Positions 54,563-63,016 of a stretch of DNA of 64,000 bases are shown in pieces. Numbering within the stretch: position 1 is the stretch's first letter; every line of letters starts with the position of its first letter. The notes under the pieces were generated by a model that was given only the letters and a program-made list of their open reading frames with translations, did not search any database and was not told the DNA's origin. This DNA comes from Burkholderia pyrrocinia. GTDB taxonomy: Bacteria; Pseudomonadota; Gammaproteobacteria; Burkholderiales; Burkholderiaceae. Position numbers and translations under genes: made by a program. The stretch lies in contig NZ_CP070978.1 of NCBI RefSeq assembly GCF_018417535.1, positions 1,240,001 through 1,304,000 of the forward strand, given 5' to 3'.

Positions 54563-54623
54563 GCGAACCGGCCGCACGCGCGCGCCGGTTCGACCTTCGG
54601 TTCGGCGCGCACGGTGCGCGCCG
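54563..54623. terminator. Paired hairpins between convergent MFS gene and bceK
   Basis: CGAACCGG and CCGGTTCG form an 8-bp stem, then CGGCGCGCAC (54603-54612) and GTGCGCGCCG (54614-54623) form a perfect 10-bp inverted repeat. No T-run is seen, so this may be a weak terminator for either gene. Confidence 0.4.
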
Positions 54624-54630
54624 CGGGCGC

Positions 54631-55797
54631 TCAGCCTGCCGCCTGGATCGCCTCTTCGTACACGCCGGCGACACGTCGCGCGATCACCGCGTTGTCGAAA
54701 TGCTCGCGCGCATAACGCTTGCACGCGGCCTCGTCGGGCAGCACGATCGCGCCCGACAGCGCGGCACCGAGCCCTTCCGCGATCGCATCCGCGCCGGTCG
54801 CCGGCAGCACGAGATCGTTGGACAGCCCGGCGACCGCCTCCGGCAGCCCGCCGACCGGCGTGACCAGCACGGGCGTGCCGGACGCGAGCGATTCGACGGT
54901 GATCAGCCCGAAGCCTTCGAGCGCGACCGTCGGCACGACGCTGACCGTCGCTGCGCGGTACAGCGCCGCGAGATGATGGTCGGGCACGAAGCCGAGCAGC
55001 TTCACGTTGTCCTGCAGCCCCGCCGCGTCGATGCGCTGCTGCAGTTCCTCGCCGATCTTGCCCTTGCCGGCGATCAGCAGCAGCACGTCCGGGTGACGGT
55101 GCCTGACGAGGCCGATCGCGTCGATCAGGTCCTCCAGCCCCATGCGCCGCACGAGCCGGCGCACGGCCAGCACGATCGGCCGGTCCTGCGGCAGTTGCAG
55201 CTTGTGCCGCGCCTCGCCGGGCGAGAGCGGCGTGTCGAACTGCGCGGTATCGACGCAGCCGGGAATCACGCGCACACGCGACGGTTCGATTCCGTAGCGG
55301 TTCGTCAGGATCTGGCCGAACGCCTGCGACAGCACGATCAGCCGCGACGAGCGCGTATAGACGGCCTGTTCGAGATAGCGCTTCGCGCGCTGCCCGAGCG
55401 TCGCGGCGCCCTCGACCTGGCTTTCGTCGGCCCACGGCCCCTGGAAGTGCGACACCTGCGGAATCCCGCGCGTCACGTCGAGGCCCGGGAACGTGTACAG
55501 CGCGAAGTGCGACGAAATCACGTCCGGCCGCTCGCTGCGGACCTCCTCGCGCAGCGCGCGCCGCGCGGCGAGCATCCGGCGCGCGAGCGTCTGCGACGCG
55601 GGTCCGAAGCCCTGGATCGCGCCGCCCGTGTCGTCGGCGACCTTCGGCGAGCCCGCGACGAGCCCGCGCACCTCGACGCCCGCGCCCGGCAACGCGCCGA
55701 CGAGCGAGTAGTACATCCGGTCGAGGCCGCCCGCACGTTCGGGGAACCAGTGCATGCCGATCTGCAACGATTTGATCGGCCGGGAAGAGTGGGACAT
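54631..55797 (-). CDS. bceK: Cepacian biosynthesis glycosyltransferase BceK (GT-B, GT4-like)
   Basis: A 388-residue GT-B fold enzyme. It has the N-terminal acceptor domain (IGMHWFPERAGGLDRMYYSL) and the donor-binding domain with VRRLVRRMGLEDLIDA, LLIAGKGKIGEEL and the EX7E motif in ALEGFGLITVESLASGTPVLVTPVGG (split here at 20). It is the last gene of the run and starts one base inside the bceJ stop (TGATG). In the cepacian cluster four glycosyltransferases add sugars to the lipid-linked repeat; the sugar added here is not read from sequence. The symbol rests on gene order E-F-G-H-I-J-K. Confidence 0.85.
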   Translation of the reverse strand: MSHSSRPIKSLQIGMHWFPERAGGLDRMYYSLVGALPGAGVEVRGLVAGSPKVADDTGGAIQGFGPASQTLARRMLAARRALREEVRSERPDVISSHFALYTFPGLDVTRGIPQVSHFQGPWADESQVEGAATLGQRAKRYLEQAVYTRSSRLIVLSQAFGQILTNRYGIEPSRVRVIPGCVDTAQFDTPLSPGEARHKLQLPQDRPIVLAVRRLVRRMGLEDLIDAIGLVRHRHPDVLLLIAGKGKIGEELQQRIDAAGLQDNVKLLGFVPDHHLAALYRAATVSVVPTVALEGFGLITVESLASGTPVLVTPVGGLPEAVAGLSNDLVLPATGADAIAEGLGAALSGAIVLPDEAACKRYAREHFDNAVIARRVAGVYEEAIQAAG

Positions 55798-56981
55798 CAC
55801 GATTGCTCCTGCGTGACTGCATGCTCGACCCGCTCGAAAGCGGACGGCTGCGTGGGTTGGCCGATGCGCCGGTAGAGCGCGACGTACTGGGCACCCATGT
55901 GCGCCCAGCCGAAACGGGTCATCAGTTCGCGGGCCGCGTCGCCCATCGCGCGGCAGGTGTCGCGCGACGCCGCGAGCGAACCGATCGCCTGTGCAAGGGC
56001 GGCCGGATCGTCCGGATCCTCCAGCACGATCCCGCATTCGCGCGTGATGATTTCCGCGCCGCCCGCGGTACGAGCGGTGACGACCGGCAGCCCGGCCGCC
56101 ATCGCCTCGAGCAGCGACAGGCTCATCGCTTCGTAGCGCGACGGAAACACATAGGCGTCGACCGAGCGCATCAGCGTCGGCATGTTTTTCACGAGGCCGA
56201 GGAAATGCACGCGCGATTCGATGCCGAGCGCGCGCGCTTCTTCCGGGTACGGGCTGCCCGGCAGATAGCCGGCCACCGCCAGATGGACGTTCGCCGGCAG
56301 CTTCGTCAGCGCCTTCAGCACGGTGCCGAGGTTCTTGCGCGGCGTGCGCAGGTCGCCGACGAACAGCAGCAGGAACGCGTCGTCCGGCAGCTCGAACGCC
56401 GCGCGGTCGGCCTGCGCGCCCGCGAACGCGCTGCCGTCGACGCCGTTGTAGATCACGCTGATCTTGCGGCTGTCGATGCCGAGCGCGGCGATCTCGTCGG
56501 CCACCTTCTGCGACACGGCGGTGATCGCACGCGAACGCCGGTAGGCCCAGCGCTCGAGCGCGGTATTCACGCGCGTATAGACGTACTGGTAAGCGGACCA
56601 CATCCCCTTCGTGAGCCCGAACGGATAATACGGGCTCCTGAACCAGCCGCCGTGCACGAAGTGAGCGGTATTCACGTCGGCCTTGATCCACGAGATGAAG
56701 CCGTTCACGTGCAGCACGTCGTACTCGCTGCGATGCGCGCGCAGCCACCACGCGCTCTTCAGCGCGAACACCTGCTGCCTGACGAGATTCGACGGCCAGA
56801 AACGCCCGACCTTCACGGGCACCCAGCGCACGCGCGGGTCGGCCAGCAGCTCGGGCGCGACGTGCGACGCGACCAGCGTGACCTCGTAGTGCTCGGCCAG
56901 CGCCGCGCGCGCGATTTCGTAATTGACGCGGCCCTGCCCGTCGTTATGTCGCACGACATGCGTGACGATCGCGATTCTCAA
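55797..56981 (-). CDS. bceJ: Cepacian biosynthesis glycosyltransferase BceJ
   Basis: A 394-residue GT-B enzyme (GT4-like): MRIAIVTHVVRHNDGQGRVN, then VSQKVADEIAALG, VGDLRTPRKNLGTVLKAL, and the EX7E region FPSRYEAMSLSLLEAMAAG. The only fitting start is TTG at 56981, overlapping the bceI stop (TTGA), so translation is coupled to bceI. It is followed by bceK with a one-base overlap. The frame running to 58358 lies inside bceI and is a shadow. The sugar transferred is unknown from sequence. Confidence 0.85.
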   Translation of the reverse strand: MRIAIVTHVVRHNDGQGRVNYEIARAALAEHYEVTLVASHVAPELLADPRVRWVPVKVGRFWPSNLVRQQVFALKSAWWLRAHRSEYDVLHVNGFISWIKADVNTAHFVHGGWFRSPYYPFGLTKGMWSAYQYVYTRVNTALERWAYRRSRAITAVSQKVADEIAALGIDSRKISVIYNGVDGSAFAGAQADRAAFELPDDAFLLLFVGDLRTPRKNLGTVLKALTKLPANVHLAVAGYLPGSPYPEEARALGIESRVHFLGLVKNMPTLMRSVDAYVFPSRYEAMSLSLLEAMAAGLPVVTARTAGGAEIITRECGIVLEDPDDPAALAQAIGSLAASRDTCRAMGDAARELMTRFGWAHMGAQYVALYRRIGQPTQPSAFERVEHAVTQEQS

Positions 56982-58444
56982 AGGTCGCCTCCCCGTGAAC
57001 GCGCGGCGGCCAGCAAGCGTTGCGCCTTCTGCCAGTGCGCCGCGGAAAGTATCGAAAAAATGGCTGTAAACATCAGCAGGCCGCCCGTGCCGATCAGCGA
57101 GTTCGTGAACACGAGCATCGCGAACGTCGACAGGCACAGGCTCAGGCACGCACCGACGAACTTGTCCTTGCGCAGCTTGAACGCCGCGCGCAGCGTGCGG
57201 CCGAACAGCATCACGACACCGGCGAGATACAGCAGCGTGCCGGGCCAGCCGAGCACGAACGGCACGTTCATCACGCCGCTGTCGAAGCTGCCGTACTTGC
57301 CGAGCTCGCCGCTGTCGCTCGACAGCTTCGTCGATGCGCCCGTCGCGCCCATCCCTTCGCCGGCGACGTCGGTAAACGCCGTCTGCGCGAAGGTTGCGTA
57401 AAACTTGTTGCGATCGTCGTAGCTGCGGTCGTCCTTCAGGTTCGTGATCGACTGGAGACGCTGGCCGAGACGGTCGGCCACCGGCCCGACGGTCAGCAGC
57501 GGCACGCATAACCCGACCAGCACGACGCCGCTGATGAGGATCCGCATCCGCACGCGGTTGTTCGACTGCGCGAGCTGGATCGCGAGTGCGATCACCCAGC
57601 CGCCCCACGTCGAACGCACGAGACACAGCGCGAACGATACGAAGCCGGCCGCCCCCGCGAACCAGCGGATCTTCTGCGGTGCCGCGAGCACGAACACCAG
57701 CGCGCCCATCATCGCGAACGCGAACGGCCCCGACGAGTTCATCGTGCTGAATACCCGCACGCCGTACGGCACCGGCTCGCCCTGCGAACCCATGTCCGAA
57801 CCGATCATCCACAGCACGTCCCACTGCGGCATCACGAAGTACTGCACGACGCCGTACACGCCCATCACGAGCATGCCCCACATGAACGTGGACAGCAGCA
57901 CGTCGCGGTACTCGGGATAGTCGCGCGCGTTGACCATGATGTGAAAGCCGATCAGCACCGGGTACACCCAGTTCGCCAGGTCGTAGGTCGCGGCCATCAC
58001 ACCGCTCGACACGATCCCGACGAGGTACGCGTACGTGAGCCCGAACAGCATCAGCAGCACCGGTATCCCGCGCCGCTGCGCGAGCACGCGGTAATGCCGG
58101 ATCAGCCCGAGGCCGGCGATCATCGTCACCGCGAGCGGGGCAACCTGGATCAGGCTCGTCGGCGTGAAAGCGCCCTTCGACCAGTCGGCGAGACGCCGCA
58201 CTTCCGGGCTCAGGAACCACACCCACCACATGAAGCCGACATAGCGCGCCGGGCTCTTGAAATACAGCCAGATGCCGACCGCGATGGCCAGCACCGGAAA
58301 CGCGAGCGTCAGCACCTTGCCCTGGTGAATGGCGATCAGCGCGGCGGTGAACGACCACAGTCCGGCCTGCCCGATCCAGTGCTTCGGTTCGGCAAACCAG
58401 CTGCGGTTGCGCGACGGTGCGCGTTCGGCGGCAATCGTACTCAT
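56978..58444 (-). CDS. bceI: Cepacian repeat-unit polymerase candidate BceI
   Basis: A 488-residue integral membrane protein with about ten to twelve hydrophobic segments (for example LWSFTAALIAIHQGKVLTLA and YPVLIGFHIMVNA) and a large loop near 330-400 with SITNLKDDRSYDDRNKFYAT. This topology is that of O-antigen ligase/Wzy-type polymerases, which join repeat units at the periplasmic face. The start MSTIAAERAPSRN at 58444 is 10 bp from the bceH stop; an in-frame ATG at 58483 would overlap bceH. The TGA overlaps the bceJ TTG. Confidence 0.8.
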   Translation of the reverse strand: MSTIAAERAPSRNRSWFAEPKHWIGQAGLWSFTAALIAIHQGKVLTLAFPVLAIAVGIWLYFKSPARYVGFMWWVWFLSPEVRRLADWSKGAFTPTSLIQVAPLAVTMIAGLGLIRHYRVLAQRRGIPVLLMLFGLTYAYLVGIVSSGVMAATYDLANWVYPVLIGFHIMVNARDYPEYRDVLLSTFMWGMLVMGVYGVVQYFVMPQWDVLWMIGSDMGSQGEPVPYGVRVFSTMNSSGPFAFAMMGALVFVLAAPQKIRWFAGAAGFVSFALCLVRSTWGGWVIALAIQLAQSNNRVRMRILISGVVLVGLCVPLLTVGPVADRLGQRLQSITNLKDDRSYDDRNKFYATFAQTAFTDVAGEGMGATGASTKLSSDSGELGKYGSFDSGVMNVPFVLGWPGTLLYLAGVVMLFGRTLRAAFKLRKDKFVGACLSLCLSTFAMLVFTNSLIGTGGLLMFTAIFSILSAAHWQKAQRLLAAARSRGGDL

Positions 58445-58454
58445 CGATCCGCTC

Positions 58455-59591
58455 TCACCGCGACGACGGACGCGAATCCGCAAGCGGCATCGCCAGGCCC
58501 GCGGCCGCCGGCGTGCGACGCCGGCGCAGCATGTCGCGCGTGATCCGCACGTGCTGCTCGGCGAACGCCTGGGTGGTCAGGTCGCGCTCGCGCAGGCACG
58601 CGGCGGCGGCCCGCGCGCAGCCGAGCGCCGCAACCGGATCGGCGACGAAGCGGTCGGCGGCCTGACGCATCGCCTGCGCGTCGAACGCCGGCACATAGGC
58701 GGCCGTATCGTGCGGGAAGTAGTCGCTGAGCCCGCCGACGTCGGACACGATCATCGGCTTGCCGACGGCTGCCGCCTCGAGCATCACGGTGATGCCCGAC
58801 GCGTGGAAGTTCGGCCGCAGCGGCACGACGATCACGTCGGCCCAGGCGTACAGTTCGTGCTGCTTCGCGAGCCCCGACGCGGAGCCGATCTTCACGTTCG
58901 GCGCATGCCACTCGCGCGGCACGCGACGCCGCGTCGCGAGCCGCACGTCGTAGCGTTCGTCGCCGCCGAACGCGGCGAGAAACGTGCGCCAGTCGCGATC
59001 GCGGTCGTTGCCGATCGCCGCGATCCGCAGCGGCCGGTTCGGCTTCCACTGCTGCGGCTCGGTAAGCGGGAAATCCTGCGTGTTCAGCCCGTAGTAGACG
59101 AACTCGGCATCGCGACCGAGGTAGCGGCGGCACAGCTCGGCGTTGTCGCGGGCGAGCGTGGTCAGCGCGTCGGCACGCGCGAGCAGCTTGCGGTACAGCC
59201 AGCGGCGCGGGCCGCCGAAGCTGCCCCACTTGTCGAACAACCACACGCTCTGCGCGAGCAGCAGCGGGCGCTTGCCCTGCGCGCCGGCGAGCTTCAGGAT
59301 CAGCGAAGCGGCAAGATGCTCCTGCTCGGTGTGCGTCCAGATCACATCAGTGTTCAGCAGCGCGGCGCGGTTGCGCCACGCATGCACGACGTCGAAGCCG
59401 AGCGCCGCCTTCAGCGCGCGGCGCGCGAGGCTGGCGATACGGTTCTCGCCGCCGTCCTGCGAATACGTCAGCCGGAATTCGTCGGATTCGGCGTGGTGAT
59501 AGCCGTACAGGCAGCCGATGTTCTCGCCTTTCCGGTAGGTACGCGGATCGGCGCCGTAAAACAGGTGGACGTGAACGTTCGTTGTAGTCAT
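58455..59591 (-). CDS. bceH: Cepacian biosynthesis glycosyltransferase BceH
   Basis: A 378-residue GT-B enzyme. Recognisable parts include VIWTHTEQEHLAASLILKLA, GNDRDRDWRTFLAAF and a donor-site segment ADVIVVPLRPNFHASGITVMLEAAAVG (split here at 20), with GKPMIVSDVGGLSDY. The ribosome binding site GGAGG (59597-59601) lies at the edge of the repeat upstream and is well spaced to the ATG at 59591. bceI follows after ten bases. Confidence 0.83.
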   Translation of the reverse strand: MTTTNVHVHLFYGADPRTYRKGENIGCLYGYHHAESDEFRLTYSQDGGENRIASLARRALKAALGFDVVHAWRNRAALLNTDVIWTHTEQEHLAASLILKLAGAQGKRPLLLAQSVWLFDKWGSFGGPRRWLYRKLLARADALTTLARDNAELCRRYLGRDAEFVYYGLNTQDFPLTEPQQWKPNRPLRIAAIGNDRDRDWRTFLAAFGGDERYDVRLATRRRVPREWHAPNVKIGSASGLAKQHELYAWADVIVVPLRPNFHASGITVMLEAAAVGKPMIVSDVGGLSDYFPHDTAAYVPAFDAQAMRQAADRFVADPVAALGCARAAAACLRERDLTTQAFAEQHVRITRDMLRRRRTPAAAGLAMPLADSRPSSR

Positions 59592-59596
59592 GTCAA

Positions 59597-59700
59597 CCTC
59601 CGCCGGGCCGCCCCGAGGAGGCTGACCGCCCCCTCGGGGGGCAGCGCGCAAAGCAAGCGTGGGGGTTGTTTCATTTCGAGCCCTCCGGGGGTGGCCGCGC
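59597..59700 (-). repeat. Betaproteobacterial GC-rich intergenic repeat inside the bce operon
   Basis: The gap between bceG and bceH contains CCCCGAGG (59611-59618) and CCTCGGGG (59632-59639), a GCCCCC/GGGGGC stem at 59628-59642, and the AACCCCCACGCTTGCTTTGC block read on the minus strand. I recognise this arrangement as a short repeat common in intergenic DNA of Burkholderia and relatives. It may act as an attenuator or mRNA processing site between bceG and bceH. Confidence 0.65.
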
Positions 59701-59718
59701 GCGATGCGCGCAGCCCGT

Positions 59719-60678
59719 TCAAGACGTCACCGGCGGCATCGCCGCACGGTGGGGGGCAAGGTTCGCGCGGCGCGCATCGCGTGCGCCGCGGCGCACCGCG
59801 CGCCAGTGCTCGCGGATCCGGTTGCGCTTCGCCGTATGCAGCGACAGCAGCACGTGCGCGAAACCCGGATAGACGCGCGTACCAACCAGCGTCCACCACC
59901 ACCACGCGATCTCGCGCCGCAGCGGCGGCAGATGCTCGCGCAGGATCAGATGCAGGTTGTACGCGCCGTTGCTGATCGCATTCAGCGACGCGGCATCGCG
60001 CCGGTCGTCGTCGAAGCGCTCGGCCGGGAAATGATCGACCGCGATCGCCGGGTCGTAGACGAGCTTCCAGCCGGCGCGCTGCACGTGCATGCTGAAGCCC
60101 ATGTCGTTGTGCACCTGCGCACCGGCGCCGCGCAGCCGCGTGTCGAAGCGCACCCGTTCGATCGCGGTGCGGCGGTAGCTCATGTTCGCGCCTTTCAGCA
60201 TGTCGACTTCGCGCGCGCCGCCGACGCCGAGGTGATGATTGCCGACGATCTTGCCGGACAGCGTGAGCTGGCCGACGAGTTCGCGCGATTCGTCGAGCAC
60301 GCGGCCTTTCTCGTGCACCCAGTCGCGCCCGCCGACCGCACCCACGCGCGGATCGGCCTGGAATACCGACTCGACGCGCACGAGCCAGTCGGGGTGCGGC
60401 GCCGCATCGTCGTCGGTGATCGCGACGATGTCGCCGTTCGCCGAGTCGAGCCCCTTGTTCAGCGCGGCGACCTGCCCCGGCACATCGACCGGCACGATGC
60501 GCAGCGGCAGCGCGCCGCCGACCGCCGGATCGGCGAGCCGTTCGTGCGTGGCGTCGTCCTCCGGGCGCGCGACGACGATCACCTCGTCGGGCAGCCGCTG
60601 CTGGCGCTGCAGCGCCAGCAGGCAGCGCGCGAGGTCGGCGGGACGCCGATAGGTCGGAACGAGCACGGAAATTTTCAT
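59719..60678 (-). CDS. bceG: Cepacian biosynthesis glycosyltransferase BceG (GT2)
   Basis: A 319-residue family 2 glycosyltransferase: MKISVLVPTYRRPADLARCL, nucleotide-binding acids in VAITDDDAAPHPDW (the DxD-type motif) and LKGANMSYRRTA. GT2 enzymes use nucleotide sugars with inversion. The ATG at 60678 is chosen because it begins the first beta strand; the frame to 60735 overlaps the end of bceF's spacing region. It follows bceF by 62 bp. Confidence 0.85.
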   Translation of the reverse strand: MKISVLVPTYRRPADLARCLLALQRQQRLPDEVIVVARPEDDATHERLADPAVGGALPLRIVPVDVPGQVAALNKGLDSANGDIVAITDDDAAPHPDWLVRVESVFQADPRVGAVGGRDWVHEKGRVLDESRELVGQLTLSGKIVGNHHLGVGGAREVDMLKGANMSYRRTAIERVRFDTRLRGAGAQVHNDMGFSMHVQRAGWKLVYDPAIAVDHFPAERFDDDRRDAASLNAISNGAYNLHLILREHLPPLRREIAWWWWTLVGTRVYPGFAHVLLSLHTAKRNRIREHWRAVRRGARDARRANLAPHRAAMPPVTS

Positions 60679-60740
60679 CGATGGTTCTCCAGTCGGCCGG
60701 GCGGGCGCGCGTCGCGCCGGCCCGGTTTCGCGCACTGCGG

Positions 60741-62966
60741 TCAGGCGCTCAGGTATTCGTGCACGGCTGCATAACCGCGGCCGTAGCCGCGCGCCTTCGG
60801 CGGCACGCCGTTGAAGATCCCGCCTTCCAGATCGACGCCCGCGGTACGCAGGCGCTTGATCGCGTCGGCGATCTCGCCTTCGGTGTGCATGCCCGAGCGC
60901 AGCACGAGGAACGTCGAGCCGGCCATGCGGCCGATGATGGTCGCGTCGGTCACCGCCAGCACCGGCGGCGAATCGATCAGCACGACGTCGTAGCGCTTGC
61001 TGAGTCCTTCGAGGTATTGCGGCAGGCGCGTCGACATCAGCAGTTCCGACGGATTCGGCGGACGCGTGCCGGCCGCGATGAACGACAGGCCCTGCACCGG
61101 CGTTTCACGCACGGCATCCTCGAGCGCCGACTGGTCGCTCAACAGCTCGGACAGGCCCGGCTGCACGGTGAGGCCGAAGTAGCGGTCGAGCAGGCCGCGA
61201 CGCATGTCGGCGTCGATCAGCAGCACGCGCTTGCCCGAATGCGCGAGCAGCACCGCGAGGTTGACCGCCAGGAAACTCTTGCCGATACCGGGCGTCGGGC
61301 CCGTCAGCACGATCACGCGGTTCTTCGCATCCATCATCGCGAACTGCATCGCGGTGCGCAGGCTGCGCAGGCTCTCGACGCTGAGATCCTTCGGACGCAG
61401 GCTCGCGAGGATCGGCCGCGCACGGCCGCCGCCCTTTTCGGCCGCGGCATCGAGCTTCACCTGCTCGGCGCTTTGCGGCACCAGCCCGTACAGCGGCAGG
61501 TTGAACGCGCGCTCGATGCGATCGGGATCCTCGATACCCTGGAACATGTTGCGGCGCAGGAACACGACGCCCGTGCCGAGAATCAGGCCCAGGAACACGG
61601 CGGCCGACAGGATCAGCACCTTCTTCGGCTTGACCGGGTCGCCGGGACGCAGTGCCGAATCGACGAGGTGGATGTTGCCGCCCGTGCCGGCCTTCTGCAC
61701 CGACAGTTCCTGCACGCGGTTCAGCAGCAGCACGTAGATGTCCTCGGCGACCTTCGCGTCGCGCTGGAGCTGGACGGCCTTCACTTCGGTCGCCGGCAGG
61801 CTGCGGAAGCGGTTCGCGTACTTGTCCTTCTCGCCTTCGAGCTCGGCGAGCTGCTGCTTCGCGGCGATCACCATCGGGTGCGAATCGGTGAAGCGCTGCG
61901 CGAGCGACGCGAGCTGCAGGCGCTGCGCGGCGATCTGCTGCTCGTACTGCACGCTGCCCTCGAGGTAGACCTTCGCCTCGTCGCTCGCGTTGATCGAGCC
62001 CGACGTGCGCTGGTATTGCGTCAGCGCGGCTTCCGCGTGCTCGAGGTCGGCCTTCAGGCGCGGTTCCTCGCCCTTCAGGAAGTCGAGCATCTTGGTCGCT
62101 TCGGCCTGCTTCGCAACCACGTGCTGGTTCAGGTACGACTGCGCGAGCGCGTTCGCGATCGCGGCGGTCTGGTCCGGATCCTTGCCTTCGAGCGAGATCT
62201 GCACGACGCCCGTCTGCTTGCCCTGCTCGGTCACCTGGATGCCGGTCTGGAAGCCGCTGATCGCGTCGAGATCGTTGTAGCGAACCACCGTGAACTGCGT
62301 GCCGGGGCGCGCGACGAGTTTCTTCACAAGCAGCGTCACGCCGCCGCCCTGTGCCGACTCGCCGACCTGGCCCGACAGCAGCCGGGTGCCGTTCTCATTG
62401 ACGAGCGAATAGGTATCGTTCGGGCCGGCCGTCAGCGTCAGCTTCTTGCCTTCGAGCGCGGGCACGACGCTGATCGAATCGATGTCGGCGACTTCCCCGC
62501 CCCACGCATACGATTTCAGGCCGAGCCACGGCCGCGCCGGCGTGCCCGGCGTCGCGACGCGCGCGGCGAGGCTGCCGATCACCGGCAGCGTCTTCGGCAC
62601 GACCGAGAAGTTCAGCTTGAACTGCTCGACGACCGGCGCGACGACGCCGCGGCTCTTGATGATCTCGATTTCCGCATCGGTCGGCGCCTGCTGCGGGCCG
62701 CTGTTGATCGACGCGCCCGTCTGCGTCTGCGTGAGCGCCTGCGACGTGTTGTCGTTGCCCTCGACCCGCACGTGCACGTCGGCCTGATACACCGGCTTCG
62801 CGATGTAGCAGTAGAGGCCGGCGAGCGCGACGACCGTCACCGCGATGCCGAGCAGCAGCCAGATGTCGTCCATGATCACCTGGAGCAACTGGCCGAGGAC
62901 GACGTCCTCTTCCTCGGTTTTCACGGACAGATCCGCGTAGGAGTGTTTCGCTTGCGTGTTCACCAT
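60741..62966 (-). CDS. bceF: Tyrosine autokinase/chain-length determinant BceF (Wzc-type)
   Basis: A 741-residue BY-kinase. It has a Wzz domain with a membrane helix at about 36-55, a large periplasmic coiled-coil region (about 290-430), a second helix at 449-470 and the cytoplasmic kinase. The kinase shows Walker A GPTPGIGKS (556-564), Walker A' LIDADMRR (583-590) and Walker B VVLIDSPP (661-668). A short C-terminal tyrosine cluster has Tyr728, Tyr732 and Tyr738. It controls polymerisation and export of the polysaccharide together with the OPX protein and a phosphatase encoded upstream. bceE ends 50 bp before it. Confidence 0.93.
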   Translation of the reverse strand: MVNTQAKHSYADLSVKTEEEDVVLGQLLQVIMDDIWLLLGIAVTVVALAGLYCYIAKPVYQADVHVRVEGNDNTSQALTQTQTGASINSGPQQAPTDAEIEIIKSRGVVAPVVEQFKLNFSVVPKTLPVIGSLAARVATPGTPARPWLGLKSYAWGGEVADIDSISVVPALEGKKLTLTAGPNDTYSLVNENGTRLLSGQVGESAQGGGVTLLVKKLVARPGTQFTVVRYNDLDAISGFQTGIQVTEQGKQTGVVQISLEGKDPDQTAAIANALAQSYLNQHVVAKQAEATKMLDFLKGEEPRLKADLEHAEAALTQYQRTSGSINASDEAKVYLEGSVQYEQQIAAQRLQLASLAQRFTDSHPMVIAAKQQLAELEGEKDKYANRFRSLPATEVKAVQLQRDAKVAEDIYVLLLNRVQELSVQKAGTGGNIHLVDSALRPGDPVKPKKVLILSAAVFLGLILGTGVVFLRRNMFQGIEDPDRIERAFNLPLYGLVPQSAEQVKLDAAAEKGGGRARPILASLRPKDLSVESLRSLRTAMQFAMMDAKNRVIVLTGPTPGIGKSFLAVNLAVLLAHSGKRVLLIDADMRRGLLDRYFGLTVQPGLSELLSDQSALEDAVRETPVQGLSFIAAGTRPPNPSELLMSTRLPQYLEGLSKRYDVVLIDSPPVLAVTDATIIGRMAGSTFLVLRSGMHTEGEIADAIKRLRTAGVDLEGGIFNGVPPKARGYGRGYAAVHEYLSA

Positions 62967-63016
62967 TCGTTCCCGCTTGAGTGGTGCCGGGGCGGAGGCG
63001 CCGCCCCGGCGGGCTA

